Shown: positions 1 through 6,367, counted from the stretch's first letter. The stretch is 6,879 nucleotides of DNA from Anaerolineaceae bacterium (GCA_028714615.1 JAQTMA010000010.1:1-6879), one strand, 5' to 3'. Translations and numbers: made by a program. The notes: generated by a model not told the origin, from the letters alone.

Positions 1-4
1 AAAA

Positions 5-9
5 AGGAG
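5..9 (+). promoter_or_regulatory. Ribosome binding site of argG
   Basis: AGGAG lies just before three consecutive in-frame ATG codons at 11, 14 and 17. The gaps to them are 1, 4 and 7 bases. Only the third has a normal spacing, so I place the argG start at 17. The other two ATGs would add one or two methionines. Confidence 0.7.
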
Positions 10-16
10 AATGATG

Positions 17-1276
17 ATGGGAAAACAAACGGTCAACAAGGTCGTCCTGGCGTATTCGGGGGGATTGGATACCTCGGTCATCGTCCCGTGGCTACGGGAA
101 AACTACCACTGCGAGGTGATCTGTTACTGCGCAGATGTCGGCCAGGGGGAGGAGCTCTCCGGCTTAGAGCAGCGCGCTATCGCTTCGGGAGCGAGCAAGC
201 TGGTCTTGAACGATCTGAAAGATGAGTTCGCCGCGGAGTATATCTTCCCCTTGCTGCGCTCCGGGGCGGTGTACGAGCGCAAATACCTGCTGGGGACGTC
301 CGTTGCCCGGCCGGTGATCGCCAAACACCAGGTGATGGTGGCCGAGCAGGAGGGCGCCGATGCAGTGGCGCACGGATGCACCGGCAAAGGCAACGATCAG
401 GTGCGCTTCGAGCTGGCCTTCACCGCACTGAACCCACGCCTGAAAGTCATTGCGCCGTGGCGAGAATGGGATATCCGCTCGCGGGAGGATGCCTTAGCTT
501 ACTTGAAGGCGCGCAACCTGCCCTTCCCGGCCGGCGCCAGCAACCCGTCGCTTTACAGCCGCGACCGCAACCTATGGCACATCTCGCACGAAGGTGGTCC
601 GCTTGAAGACGCGAACTATGCTCCCGGCGACGATCTTTTCCAGTTGACAGTCTCTCCCGAAGCGGCTCCAAACCAGCCGGAAGAGGTGGCAGTCACCTTC
701 GAATCGGGCATCCCGGTGGCTTTAAACGGCAAGATGTATTCCCCGGCCAGCCTGATCGAGGCGCTCAACCAACTGGGCGGCAAGCATGCCATCGGCCGGG
801 TAGATCTGGTCGAGAACCGCCTGGTAGGGATGAAATCGCGCGGGATATACGAGACGCCGGGTGGGACCATCCTGTACACAGCCCATAAGGAGCTCGAATC
901 GATCACCCTCGACCGCGATACGCTTCATTATAAGGATGTCGTCGCCGAACGGTATGCCGAGCTGGTGTATTTCGGACAATGGTTCACCCCACTGCGCGCC
1001 TCACTGGATGCATTCTTCGCCGAAACGCAGACGCCGGTGACAGGCACGATCACTTTGAAGCTCTACAAGGGTAACCTGATCGTAAGCGGGCGGACCAGTC
1101 CATACAGCCTGTACCGGGAAGAGTTTGCTACGTTCGGTTACTCGGCAGTATACGACCATACCGACGCGGCTGGATTTATCCGCCTGTTTGGATTGCCCAG
1201 CAAGGTGCGGGCGATGATGGAGAGCAAGGCGCAAGACGTGCCGCCGCTGCCGGTTGAAGAGATCGTCAGGGATTAA
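17..1276 (+). CDS. argG: Argininosuccinate synthase
   Basis: This cytosolic enzyme joins citrulline and aspartate using ATP to give argininosuccinate, AMP and pyrophosphate, the penultimate step of arginine synthesis. The protein has 419 residues, slightly longer than the usual roughly 400 of the common bacterial type. Near the N-terminus is the ATP-binding PP-loop AYSGGLDTS (residues 12-20). [14 protein letters not shown] (119-132) is the conserved segment that binds ATP and the two amino-acid substrates, followed by IAPWREWD. The block from Tyr180 to Asp198 (YSRDRNLW, then SHEGG) is also conserved. The reading frame is intact, with no missing signature. The start at 17 is chosen because of AGGAG at 5-9. 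The gene ends 93 bases before argH in the same direction, so the two probably form one operon whose promoter is outside the window. The family assignment is secure; only the exact start among the three ATGs is uncertain. Confidence 0.98.
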   Translation: MGKQTVNKVVLAYSGGLDTSVIVPWLRENYHCEVICYCADVGQGEELSGLEQRAIASGASKLVLNDLKDEFAAEYIFPLLRSGAVYERKYLLGTSVARPVIAKHQVMVAEQEGADAVAHGCTGKGNDQVRFELAFTALNPRLKVIAPWREWDIRSREDALAYLKARNLPFPAGASNPSLYSRDRNLWHISHEGGPLEDANYAPGDDLFQLTVSPEAAPNQPEEVAVTFESGIPVALNGKMYSPASLIEALNQLGGKHAIGRVDLVENRLVGMKSRGIYETPGGTILYTAHKELESITLDRDTLHYKDVVAERYAELVYFGQWFTPLRASLDAFFAETQTPVTGTITLKLYKGNLIVSGRTSPYSLYREEFATFGYSAVYDHTDAAGFIRLFGLPSKVRAMMESKAQDVPPLPVEEIVRD

Positions 1277-1289
1277 GAACAAGGAAGCT

Positions 1290-1343
1290 CACCGCGAAGG
1301 TCACAACACAGCACGCCAGGACCGTGACGTGTCCTTCGTGGTT
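1290..1343. repeat. Imperfect inverted repeat in the argG-argH spacer
   Basis: The arms are 1290-1304 and 1329-1343, and 12 of 15 positions pair. The core is CGAAGGTCAC against GTGTCCTTCG with one mismatch. The 24-base loop leaves a weak hairpin, and no T-run follows, so it is not a canonical terminator. The right arm contains GTGTCCTTCGTGGTT, a word type that I associate with dispersed intergenic repeats in bacterial genomes. That association is from memory and is not shown by this window. Possible roles are mRNA processing or attenuation between argG and argH, or none. Confidence 0.5.
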
Positions 1344-1360
1344 CGATTTGCATTTCGGAT

Positions 1361-1365
1361 GGAGG
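1361..1365 (+). promoter_or_regulatory. Ribosome binding site of argH
   Basis: GGAGG ends 4 bases before the ATG at 1370. The spacing is short but workable, and it supports that start, which also matches the conserved N-terminal LWQGR motif of the family. Confidence 0.65.
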
Positions 1366-1369
1366 CGAT

Positions 1370-2794
1370 ATGAAACTTTGGCAGGGGAGGATTGCGGGCA
1401 TGCTGGATCCGCTGGCGGCTCAGTTGAATGATTCACTGCCGGTCGACCAACGACTGGCCAGGGAGGATGTGCTGGGGAGCCAGGCGTGGGCGCGGGCGCT
1501 GGCTCGCGCCGGGGTACTAACCTGGTTCGAAGCCGAATGCCTGGTGGATGGATTGCAAGCGGTGCTGGAAGAGCTCGAGCTTGGAATGTTCGGCTTTCAG
1601 GCCGACGACGAAGACATCCACACCGCTGTCGAGCGGCGCCTGGGTGAAGTGATCGGTCCCCTGGCTGGCAAGCTGCACACCGGGCGCAGCCGCAACGACC
1701 AGGCTGTGACCGATTTCCGCCTGTGGATGCTGCATGGCATCCCGCGCCTGGACCTGTACCTGGTGGAACTCCAGGAGACGCTCGTCTCACGCGCGGAGAA
1801 CGATCTCGGCTGCCTGCTCCCGGGTTACACCCACTTCCAGCAGGCTCAGCCAGTGTTGCTTTCTCACTGGTGGCTGGCGCACTTCTGGGCGATCGAGCGC
1901 GACCGTGAGCGCCTGGCCGACCTGACGAAGCGGGTGCGGGTGATGCCGCTGGGAAGCGGCGCCCTGGCAGGAACCAGTTTTGCCATCGACCGGTTCCTGC
2001 TGGCGCAAGAGCTGGGCTTCGCTGTCCCTTCACCCAACAGCCTGGACGCGGTTTCCGACCGGGACTTCGCGGTTGAGTTCCTGTTCTGGTCGGCGCTGCT
2101 TGGCTCGCACCTGAGCCGCCTGGCGGAAGCGTTGATTCTGTACTCGACCGTCGAATTTGGATTCATCAGCCTGGCGGATGCCTATTCGACCGGTTCGAGC
2201 CTGATGCCGCAAAAGAGGAATGCGGACCCGCTGGAGCTGGTGCGCGGGAAGAGCGGCGACCTGATCGGGAAGCTGGTTGGATTGCTGGCGACCCTCAAAG
2301 GATTGCCATCAGCCTATGATAAGGACCTGCAGGAAGACAAGGCTCCCGTCTTTGGGGCAATGGATTTGCTTGGGCTGCTTCTGCCGGTAATGCAGGGCGC
2401 CATTGCCAGCCTGACCGTCCATCCAGAGCGCATGCGAGCAGCTATAAACAGCTCCATTCTGGCGACCGACCTGGCCGACTACCTGGTCGCCAAAGGGATG
2501 CCTTTTCGCCAGGCGCATCAATGCGTGGGGCAGGCTGTGCGCCAGGCGGAGGAGCTGCAGGTTGCCCTGGATCAATTACCGCTCGAAAGGTGGCAGGAGA
2601 TCCATCCTTTGTTCCAGGAAGATCTCTACGTAGTTTTCCAACCGGAACGGGCGATCGAGCGCAAGCAAGCCTTCGGGGGAACCTCTCCACAGGCGGTTGA
2701 AAAGCAAATCCGCCTGGCCCGCGAACACCTGCAGCCGGTTGAACCTGCACTCGCCTGGCCTTATTGCCAGCAAAACGTGGAAAAATCCGATTAA
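1370..2794 (+). CDS. argH: Argininosuccinate lyase
   Basis: This enzyme cleaves argininosuccinate to arginine and fumarate, the last step of arginine synthesis. It belongs to the fumarase/aspartase superfamily, whose members are homotetramers with active sites shared between subunits. The length of 474 residues is normal for the family (about 460-470). Conserved motifs appear in order: LWQGR at residues 3-7, TGRSRNDQ around 105-111, GYTHFQQAQP from 152 with Thr154-His155 as the expected catalytic pair, GSGALAGTSF, and the mobile signature loop GSSLMPQKRNAD from 275. Ser276 or Ser277 in that loop is the expected catalytic base, with Lys282 nearby. A C-terminal helical segment GMPFRQAHQCVG is also typical. 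The loop reads KRNAD rather than the commoner KKNPD, and the N-terminal segment has AWAR where many homologues have a His. Both look like lineage variants rather than damage. The gene follows argG in the same direction. I see no clear terminator after the stop, only a 4-bp hairpin at 2796-2806 without a T-run. Confidence 0.98.
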   Translation: MKLWQGRIAGMLDPLAAQLNDSLPVDQRLAREDVLGSQAWARALARAGVLTWFEAECLVDGLQAVLEELELGMFGFQADDEDIHTAVERRLGEVIGPLAGKLHTGRSRNDQAVTDFRLWMLHGIPRLDLYLVELQETLVSRAENDLGCLLPGYTHFQQAQPVLLSHWWLAHFWAIERDRERLADLTKRVRVMPLGSGALAGTSFAIDRFLLAQELGFAVPSPNSLDAVSDRDFAVEFLFWSALLGSHLSRLAEALILYSTVEFGFISLADAYSTGSSLMPQKRNADPLELVRGKSGDLIGKLVGLLATLKGLPSAYDKDLQEDKAPVFGAMDLLGLLLPVMQGAIASLTVHPERMRAAINSSILATDLADYLVAKGMPFRQAHQCVGQAVRQAEELQVALDQLPLERWQEIHPLFQEDLYVVFQPERAIERKQAFGGTSPQAVEKQIRLAREHLQPVEPALAWPYCQQNVEKSD

Positions 2795-2887
2795 TGGGTT
2801 TCACCCGAGAGCGCCAGGGGCGGCGAATGGTTCATTGAAGATATCCGCCACGGGAAAAATAGTTGAAGCAAGTCAGACCAAAATAGT

Positions 2888-2910
2888 TTCCCATTGCACA
2901 ATGTGGGGAA
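2888..2910. promoter_or_regulatory. Interrupted dyad, possible operator
   Basis: TTCCCATTG at 2888-2896 is mirrored by CAAT (2899-2902) and GGGAA (2906-2910), with three unpaired bases between the two parts of the right arm. It lies about 70 bases upstream of the candidate -35 box. It could be a regulator binding site, or chance in AT-rich DNA. No regulator is encoded in the window. Confidence 0.2.
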
Positions 2911-2978
2911 TTAGTTTGGGATGATTTTCTTCGCACCCCACTACATAAGTCACAAAAACCAGGTGATATTTCCCTAAC

Positions 2979-3007
2979 TTGATGAAAAAACTAAACCAAA
3001 GTATGAT
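2979..3007 (+). promoter_or_regulatory. Candidate sigma70-type promoter for the kinase gene
   Basis: TTGATG at 2979-2984 (4 of 6 matches to the -35 consensus) and TATGAT at 3002-3007 (5 of 6 to the -10) are separated by exactly 17 bases. A transcript would start near 3014 and have a leader of about 48 bases before the ATG at 3062. The spacer around it is AT-rich. The call rests on sequence match and position alone. Confidence 0.5.
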
Positions 3008-3048
3008 ACATATCCCCTTCAATGTTGATCGACGTTTTCTCATCCATT

Positions 3049-3054
3049 GGGGAG
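3049..3054 (+). promoter_or_regulatory. Ribosome binding site of the kinase gene
   Basis: GGGGAG ends 7 bases before the ATG at 3062. An in-frame TTG at 3047 overlaps this site and therefore cannot use it, so 3062 is the better start. Confidence 0.65.
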
Positions 3055-3061
3055 CCCTTTT

Positions 3062-5248
3062 ATGCATCTGAGATACCAGAGAGACCAAATCGATACTATT
3101 CAATCCAGGGTTGAAGATCTATTTCAACAATATGCGGAGCAACTCTCCACTACGGAGTTCCGCGAGGCTATCCTGGATGAGTTCTCGCGCTGTATCAGCG
3201 GCCAGATGCAGGTAGAGGCGGAGCGCCAACAATTGAAGGAGGAGTACGACCAGCACCGGGAGGTATTGAATGCCATCTTCGAAGCAGACCCCAGCGGTCT
3301 GGCGGTCGTGGCCGGGGCTGAGCTGCGCTTTGTGTATGCCAACCCGGCTTACCGTTTTATCATTCCAGAGACCGGAATCGACCCGATCGGCCAGCCGTAC
3401 TCGCAAATATGGGGCTGTGAAGAAGATGGCTGTTATGCAGAGCAGATCGAGCGGGTTGTGGCAACCGGTAAGCCTTATCAACAGACGGGTTATGAACGGC
3501 GCTTTCCGGATGGCGCGGCGCGTATCTTCTCGTTGCAAGCCCGCAGGATCGATTGGGGTGGGCAACCAGCCGCGTTGATCATCCTTTGGGATATTACCGA
3601 AACCACTCAGGCAGAGCAATCCACCCTGGCCAGTGAGCGGCGGGTATCGACGATCCTGGCAAGTATTACCGATTGCTGTTACTTTCTGGATCGAGAATGG
3701 CGCTTTACCCGCATCAACGACCCGGCTCTGGTGATCTTCCACAAAACCATGGCAGAAATGCTCGGGAAACGATTTTGGGATGTTTTTCCGGAAGCCCGGG
3801 GAACCGTCATCGAGGAAAAATATTCGTTGGCGATGCGAGAACAGGTCCCGGTGCATTATCAGACCCTCTCCCCGATTTCGGGATTATGGGTGGAAGTTCA
3901 GGCATATCCTTCGACAGAGGGCATGTTCGTCATCTTTCGGGATATCACCCGCATCATCGAGAAGGAGAAAGAACTCCAACAGCTAAATCGGACCCTGCGA
4001 GCGCTAAACAGCAGCAGCCAGGCCATGATACGGGCTGTCGATGAAACCAGCTACCTGGCTGAAGCCTGCCAAATCATCACCCGAGATTGTGGACATGCGT
4101 TGGTCTGGATTGGTTACGCCGGAGAGGATGCAGCCAAGACGGTGCGTCCCGTTGCCTTTGGGGGATTTGAAGCGGGCTACCTGGATACCCTGAATGTCAC
4201 CTGGGCGGATGAAGAACGAGGGCGTGGCCCAACCGGGACGGCTATCCGCACGGGGAAGGCCAGTCTCTGCCGGAACATGCTCACCGACCCCATGTTCAAG
4301 CCGTGGCGGGAAGAAGCCTTGAAACGGGGATATGCTTCCTCGATCAGCCTACCGCTAACGACGAACGGGAAAGTTATTGGCGCGATTACGATCTATTCGA
4401 GCGAGCCAGACCCATTCTCTGAAGCGGAGATTAAGCTTCTAGGCGAATTGGCCGATAACCTGGCATACGGGATCCAGACGTTACGCCTACGGGCTGTACA
4501 AGCTCAGATGGAAGAGACGATGCGCCAAAGCCTGGAGCGCGAGAAGAAATTGATCGAGAGCGAAGCCAGTTTCCACGAAAGCCAGGCTCGTATGGAGGTG
4601 CAGCGCCGATTGTTGGACCAGCGCGAGCAGGAGCGTCTGCAAATCGCCCGTGATTTGCACGACGGTCCGGTTCAGGAGCTGGCGGGGGTCAACTTCGCCC
4701 TGCAAAACCTCCTGATGGAGGATTGCGAAGCCGAGGTTGCTGCGCAATTACAAGAAATTCGTATGGCGGTTGTGGCGCAGATCGGTGAACTGCGCACCTA
4801 CGCCAGTGTGCTGCGTCCGCCGGCTCTCTCCGCGTTTGGACTGGGCAAGGCTATTCGTTCACACCTGGATACTTTCCACGGAAGGCATCCTGAGATGCAC
4901 ACCCATTTTGAAGAGTCGCAGGTGGGCGAATTGCTTTCCGAAGAGATGCGTCTGGCCTTCTACCGCATCTACCAGGAAGCAATGGCGAATGTGGCCAAGC
5001 ACTCCCAGGCAACGGACATTCATATCCGCCTGGAAAAGTCGCCAACCCAGGTGACCCTGGTGATCGAGGACGATGGAGTGGGATTTACTATACCCAGGGA
5101 TTGGGTCGAGCTTGCCCGGGGAGGACACCTGGGGCTGGTGGGACTGCGCGAAAGAGCAGAAGCAATAGGCGGCCGGGTTGAGATCGCGACCACACCTAGG
5201 CATGGCACGCGAGTGACGGTGGTTGTTCCACTCGATAACCAGGGATGA
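3062..5248 (+). CDS. Soluble PAS-PAS-GAF sensor histidine kinase, NarL type (HisKA_3)
   Basis: This 728-residue kinase senses an unknown signal, autophosphorylates on His and passes the phosphate to a response regulator, probably one with a LuxR/NarL-type output. Residues 1-65 are helical and charged. PAS domain 1 covers about 65-185 (from LNAIFEADPSG to LWDITE) and PAS domain 2 about 193-300 (ending FRDITR). A GAF domain at about 330-475 contains GPTGTAIRTG and later SISLPL. A coiled-coil linker (475-525) leads to the HisKA_3 dimerisation helix ERLQIARDLHDGPVQE with phospho-acceptor His533. The HATPase_c domain has an N-box Asn643 (EAMANVAKH), a G1 box DDGVGF (670-675) and a G2 box GHLGLVGLRERA (688-699). 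All catalytic boxes are present. I see no membrane segment or signal peptide, so it is expected in the cytoplasm. No response regulator is adjacent. The next gene, a glycosyltransferase, begins one base after the stop. PAS1 has Cys119 and Cys124, and PAS2 has Cys205-Cys206, but no known cofactor motif is evident. The ligand is unknown. Confidence 0.95.
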   Translation: MHLRYQRDQIDTIQSRVEDLFQQYAEQLSTTEFREAILDEFSRCISGQMQVEAERQQLKEEYDQHREVLNAIFEADPSGLAVVAGAELRFVYANPAYRFIIPETGIDPIGQPYSQIWGCEEDGCYAEQIERVVATGKPYQQTGYERRFPDGAARIFSLQARRIDWGGQPAALIILWDITETTQAEQSTLASERRVSTILASITDCCYFLDREWRFTRINDPALVIFHKTMAEMLGKRFWDVFPEARGTVIEEKYSLAMREQVPVHYQTLSPISGLWVEVQAYPSTEGMFVIFRDITRIIEKEKELQQLNRTLRALNSSSQAMIRAVDETSYLAEACQIITRDCGHALVWIGYAGEDAAKTVRPVAFGGFEAGYLDTLNVTWADEERGRGPTGTAIRTGKASLCRNMLTDPMFKPWREEALKRGYASSISLPLTTNGKVIGAITIYSSEPDPFSEAEIKLLGELADNLAYGIQTLRLRAVQAQMEETMRQSLEREKKLIESEASFHESQARMEVQRRLLDQREQERLQIARDLHDGPVQELAGVNFALQNLLMEDCEAEVAAQLQEIRMAVVAQIGELRTYASVLRPPALSAFGLGKAIRSHLDTFHGRHPEMHTHFEESQVGELLSEEMRLAFYRIYQEAMANVAKHSQATDIHIRLEKSPTQVTLVIEDDGVGFTIPRDWVELARGGHLGLVGLRERAEAIGGRVEIATTPRHGTRVTVVVPLDNQG

Positions 5249-5249
5249 C

Positions 5250-5933
5250 GTGGAACGATTTCTGGCGGTCATCCCGGCATTCAACGAGGCAGCCCATATC
5301 GCGGCAGTGGTAGGGCCGGCGCTGCGAAACGTAACGGTGCTGGTCGTGGATGACGGGTCCGGTGATGAGACCGCCAGGGTTGCGGAGAATGCCGGGGCGA
5401 GTGTTTTACGACAGGCGCGAAACCAGGGGAAGGGGGCAGCTTTGCGGTGCGGGTTTCGCTACGCCCTGGAACACGGATACACGGCTGTGGTTACGCTGGA
5501 TGCGGATGGACAGCACGATCCGGCTGAAATCCCGAAATTCCTGGAGGCCTTCGCCGCTCAACCGGCTGACCTGATCATCGGTGCGCGGAATTTCGCGGCC
5601 ATGCCTTTGGTGCGACGGGTATCCAACACGACCGGACGGTGGTTGTTGAATTGGGCGCTTGGCCAGCCCATCCTGGATAATCAATCGGGATACCGCCTGC
5701 TGAGCCGGCGTTTGATGGCAGCCTTGCTCGACAGTACGGAGGAGGGGTTCGAGTTCGAAGTCGAGATGATCGCGACCTGCCTGTCTTGCGGGTACATCCT
5801 GGCGTGGACGCCCATCCGCACGATCTATGCCGGCGAAGCCAGCCACATCCGGCCGGGGCGCCACGCGATGAACTTCTTAAGGGTGGTGTGGAAGGCGAGG
5901 AAAACGAGGAGTCAGGTAGTCGTTCGTCGTTAA
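5250..5933 (+). CDS. Family 2 glycosyltransferase, DPM1/DPG-synthase-like
   Basis: The protein has 227 residues and a GT-A fold signature. The N-terminus has VIPAFNEA. VDDGSGDET (33-41) binds the nucleotide, and ARNQGKGAALRCGF follows. DADGQHDP (84-91) holds the DxD metal site at Asp84-Asp86. Further on come IIGARNF and DNQSGYRLLSRR, and then EEGFEFEVEM and AGEASHIRPGRHA. This pattern fits enzymes that transfer a sugar from a nucleotide donor to polyprenyl phosphate, but the sugar and acceptor cannot be read from sequence. No transmembrane helix is visible, so it is cytosolic or peripheral. The start is GTG at 5250, with AGGGA at 5241-5245; a TTG at 5223 would overlap the kinase gene. The kinase stop at 5246-5248 is one base upstream, implying co-transcription and probably coupled translation. 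The last codons (ending VVVRR) are encoded by a repeat that recurs after the stop, so the C-terminus may have been replaced or extended by repeat DNA. Confidence 0.92.
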   Translation: MERFLAVIPAFNEAAHIAAVVGPALRNVTVLVVDDGSGDETARVAENAGASVLRQARNQGKGAALRCGFRYALEHGYTAVVTLDADGQHDPAEIPKFLEAFAAQPADLIIGARNFAAMPLVRRVSNTTGRWLLNWALGQPILDNQSGYRLLSRRLMAALLDSTEEGFEFEVEMIATCLSCGYILAWTPIRTIYAGEASHIRPGRHAMNFLRVVWKARKTRSQVVVRR

Positions 5934-5959
5934 TTGGATAGCCGGGTAGTCGTTGGTCG
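5915..5959 (+). repeat. Direct repeat pair spanning the glycosyltransferase stop
   Basis: GGTAGTCGTTCGTCG at 5915-5929 and GGTAGTCGTTGGTCG at 5945-5959 match at 14 of 15 bases, with a period of 30. The first copy lies inside the glycosyltransferase gene and encodes its final residues; the second lies after the stop. Both form part of the left arm of the larger palindrome centred at 5957-5960. Confidence 0.75.
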
Positions 5960-5984
5960 ACCACCCAACTACCCAACTATCCAA
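5934..5984. terminator. Long imperfect hairpin between convergent genes, possible bidirectional terminator
   Basis: The stem starts on the base after the glycosyltransferase stop codon. TTGGATAG (5934-5941) pairs fully with CTATCCAA (5977-5984). After a 2-by-2 internal loop, GGGTAGT (5944-5950) pairs with ACTACCC (5968-5974). After a further internal loop comes the 10-base palindrome TGGTCGACCA (5954-5963). This gives 18 base pairs around a TCGA loop. Neither side has a T-run, so it is not a canonical intrinsic terminator. The position between two convergent genes still makes a transcript-end or mRNA-protecting role reasonable. The hairpin itself is clear; the function is inferred. Confidence 0.45.
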
Positions 5985-6011
5985 CTACCCAACTTACCCA
6001 ACTACCTTACT
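5963..6011. repeat. Six-unit tandem octamer array
   Basis: Units of ACCCAACT begin at 5963, 5971, 5979 (ATCCAACT), 5987 and 5996, with a degenerate sixth unit ACCTTACT at 6004. One extra T at 5995 breaks the register. Read on the - strand, this is a run of AGTTGGGT units. The array forms the right arm of the palindrome and extends into the 3' end of the opposing membrane-protein gene, providing its stop codon (TAG, 6004-6002). The pattern is like dispersed simple-repeat elements in intergenic DNA. Confidence 0.85.
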
Positions 6012-6196
6012 TTCTTCTCCCGCCGGTTGGCCCAATAGATCAAGCCGGCTCCGACCAGCACCACGGCTACGCCCAGCGCGGCATACATAGGCTGCCCGGA
6101 CATGAAACTGCCCAGCAGTACGTTCAGTCCCTGGAAGAACCAGACGATCCCGACCAGGATGAGAATTGCACCAGCGATATTTAAGAACCACTTCAT
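6002..6196 (-). CDS. Small two-helix membrane protein, function unknown
   Basis: The 64-residue product has two predicted membrane helices, at about residues 4-28 and 38-56. They are joined by a short loop, LGSFMSGQPM, and followed by a basic tail (NRREKKVR). With both ends likely cytoplasmic, the basic tail fits the positive-inside rule. The start ATG (6196-6194) is preceded by GGAGG on the - strand (6207-6203) with a 6-base gap. A longer in-frame ORF reaches upstream to 6250, but it would translate repeat DNA and lacks such a site. The motif VWFFQGLNVLLGSFMSGQP resembles small bacterial membrane proteins of uncharacterised families; I cannot name a domain or a function. The gene converges with the glycosyltransferase, and its stop codon lies inside an octamer repeat. 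It is divergent from the FNT channel gene. The strong ribosome site and clean two-helix pattern support a real gene. Confidence 0.78.
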   Translation of the reverse strand: MKWFLNIAGAILILVGIVWFFQGLNVLLGSFMSGQPMYAALGVAVVLVGAGLIYWANRREKKVR

Positions 6197-6202
6197 GTGA
6201 AA

Positions 6203-6207
6203 CCTCC
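6203..6207 (-). promoter_or_regulatory. Ribosome binding site of the small membrane protein
   Basis: GGAGG on the - strand sits 6 bases before the ATG at 6196-6194. It decides the start in favour of the 64-residue form over the upstream in-frame ATG at 6250. Confidence 0.75.
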
Positions 6208-6214
6208 ATTGGTA

Positions 6215-6241
6215 TCCGCGAATTTCACGAATAGCGCGAAT
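6215..6241 (-). repeat. Three-unit nonamer array, proximal cluster
   Basis: On the - strand the units are ATTCGCGCT, ATTCGTGAA and ATTCGCGGA, in exact 9-base register. The array ends 8 bases upstream of the ribosome binding site of the small membrane protein gene, so it lies in that gene's leader or promoter region. The same kind of unit recurs at 6266-6292. Confidence 0.7.
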
Positions 6242-6265
6242 AAAAGGCATTACTGCATTGTTTCT

Positions 6266-6292
6266 TAGCGAAATCCGCGTAATATGCGGATT
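6266..6292 (-). repeat. Three-unit nonamer array, distal cluster
   Basis: On the - strand the units are AATCCGCAT, ATTACGCGG and ATTTCGCTA, again with an exact 9-base period and the same orientation as the proximal cluster. The two clusters are 24 bases apart. The units are more degenerate here, but the shared pattern of A/T triplet plus CG-rich core is evident. The cluster lies in the divergent spacer between the membrane protein and FNT genes. Confidence 0.6.
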
Positions 6293-6348
6293 AACGTTCT
6301 TACCCCTTTATACGCATGAAGGCAGCGCGTAGATCTGTTTCTTTGGGG

Positions 6349-6354
6349 TATACT
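6349..6354 (+). promoter_or_regulatory. Possible -10 box for the FNT gene
   Basis: TATACT matches the -10 consensus at 5 of 6 positions and lies 27 bases before the GTG start, which would give a leader of about 21 bases. No convincing -35 box is seen 16-18 bases upstream, so the call is weak. Confidence 0.25.
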
Positions 6355-6367
6355 TGGCGCATCTTGA

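Larger units (their letters stand above)
2795..3061. other. AT-richer spacer between argH and the kinase gene
   Basis: These 267 bases hold no convincing gene. From about 2860 the composition becomes clearly more AT-rich than in the flanking genes, as expected of a promoter region. It contains an interrupted dyad at 2888-2910 and a candidate promoter at 2979-3007. The position after argH and the new promoter suggest that a separate transcription unit begins here. Confidence 0.6.

Noticed and set aside
1266..2033. A 255-codon open frame on the - strand over argH
   Set aside because: It is a shadow of the GC-rich argH gene. The product is Pro/Arg/Ala-rich low-complexity sequence without a domain.
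2796..2806. Terminator hairpin after argH (GGGT, 3-base loop, ACCC)
   Set aside because: The stem is only 4 bp and no T-run follows; it is too weak to call.
2697..2924. A 75-codon + strand open frame running out of the end of argH
   Set aside because: Most of it is an out-of-frame shadow of argH, and the tail has no domain or composition of a real protein.
2873..3103. A 76-codon - strand open frame crossing the argH-kinase spacer, with a hydrophobic stretch
   Set aside because: It overlaps the candidate promoter and the first codons of the kinase, has no good ribosome site, and AT-rich DNA readily yields hydrophobic codons.
3119..3856. A 245-codon open frame on the - strand within the kinase gene
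   Set aside because: The + strand frame encodes two clear PAS domains over the same region; the antisense product resembles nothing and has no ribosome site that I can see.
5223..5249. TTG start at 5223 for the glycosyltransferase
   Set aside because: It would add nine residues that overlap the kinase gene and precede the conserved N-terminal strand. GTG at 5250 has AGGGA at a usable distance.
5934..6011. A CRISPR array or attachment site in the repeat block
   Set aside because: The units are 8 bases long and contiguous, without spacers, and there is no integrase, cas gene or tRNA nearby.
6197..6250. Upstream extension of the small membrane protein to an ATG at 6250
   Set aside because: The added residues are translated from the nonamer repeat and have an Arg-rich, family-unlike sequence; GGAGG sits precisely before the internal ATG at 6196.
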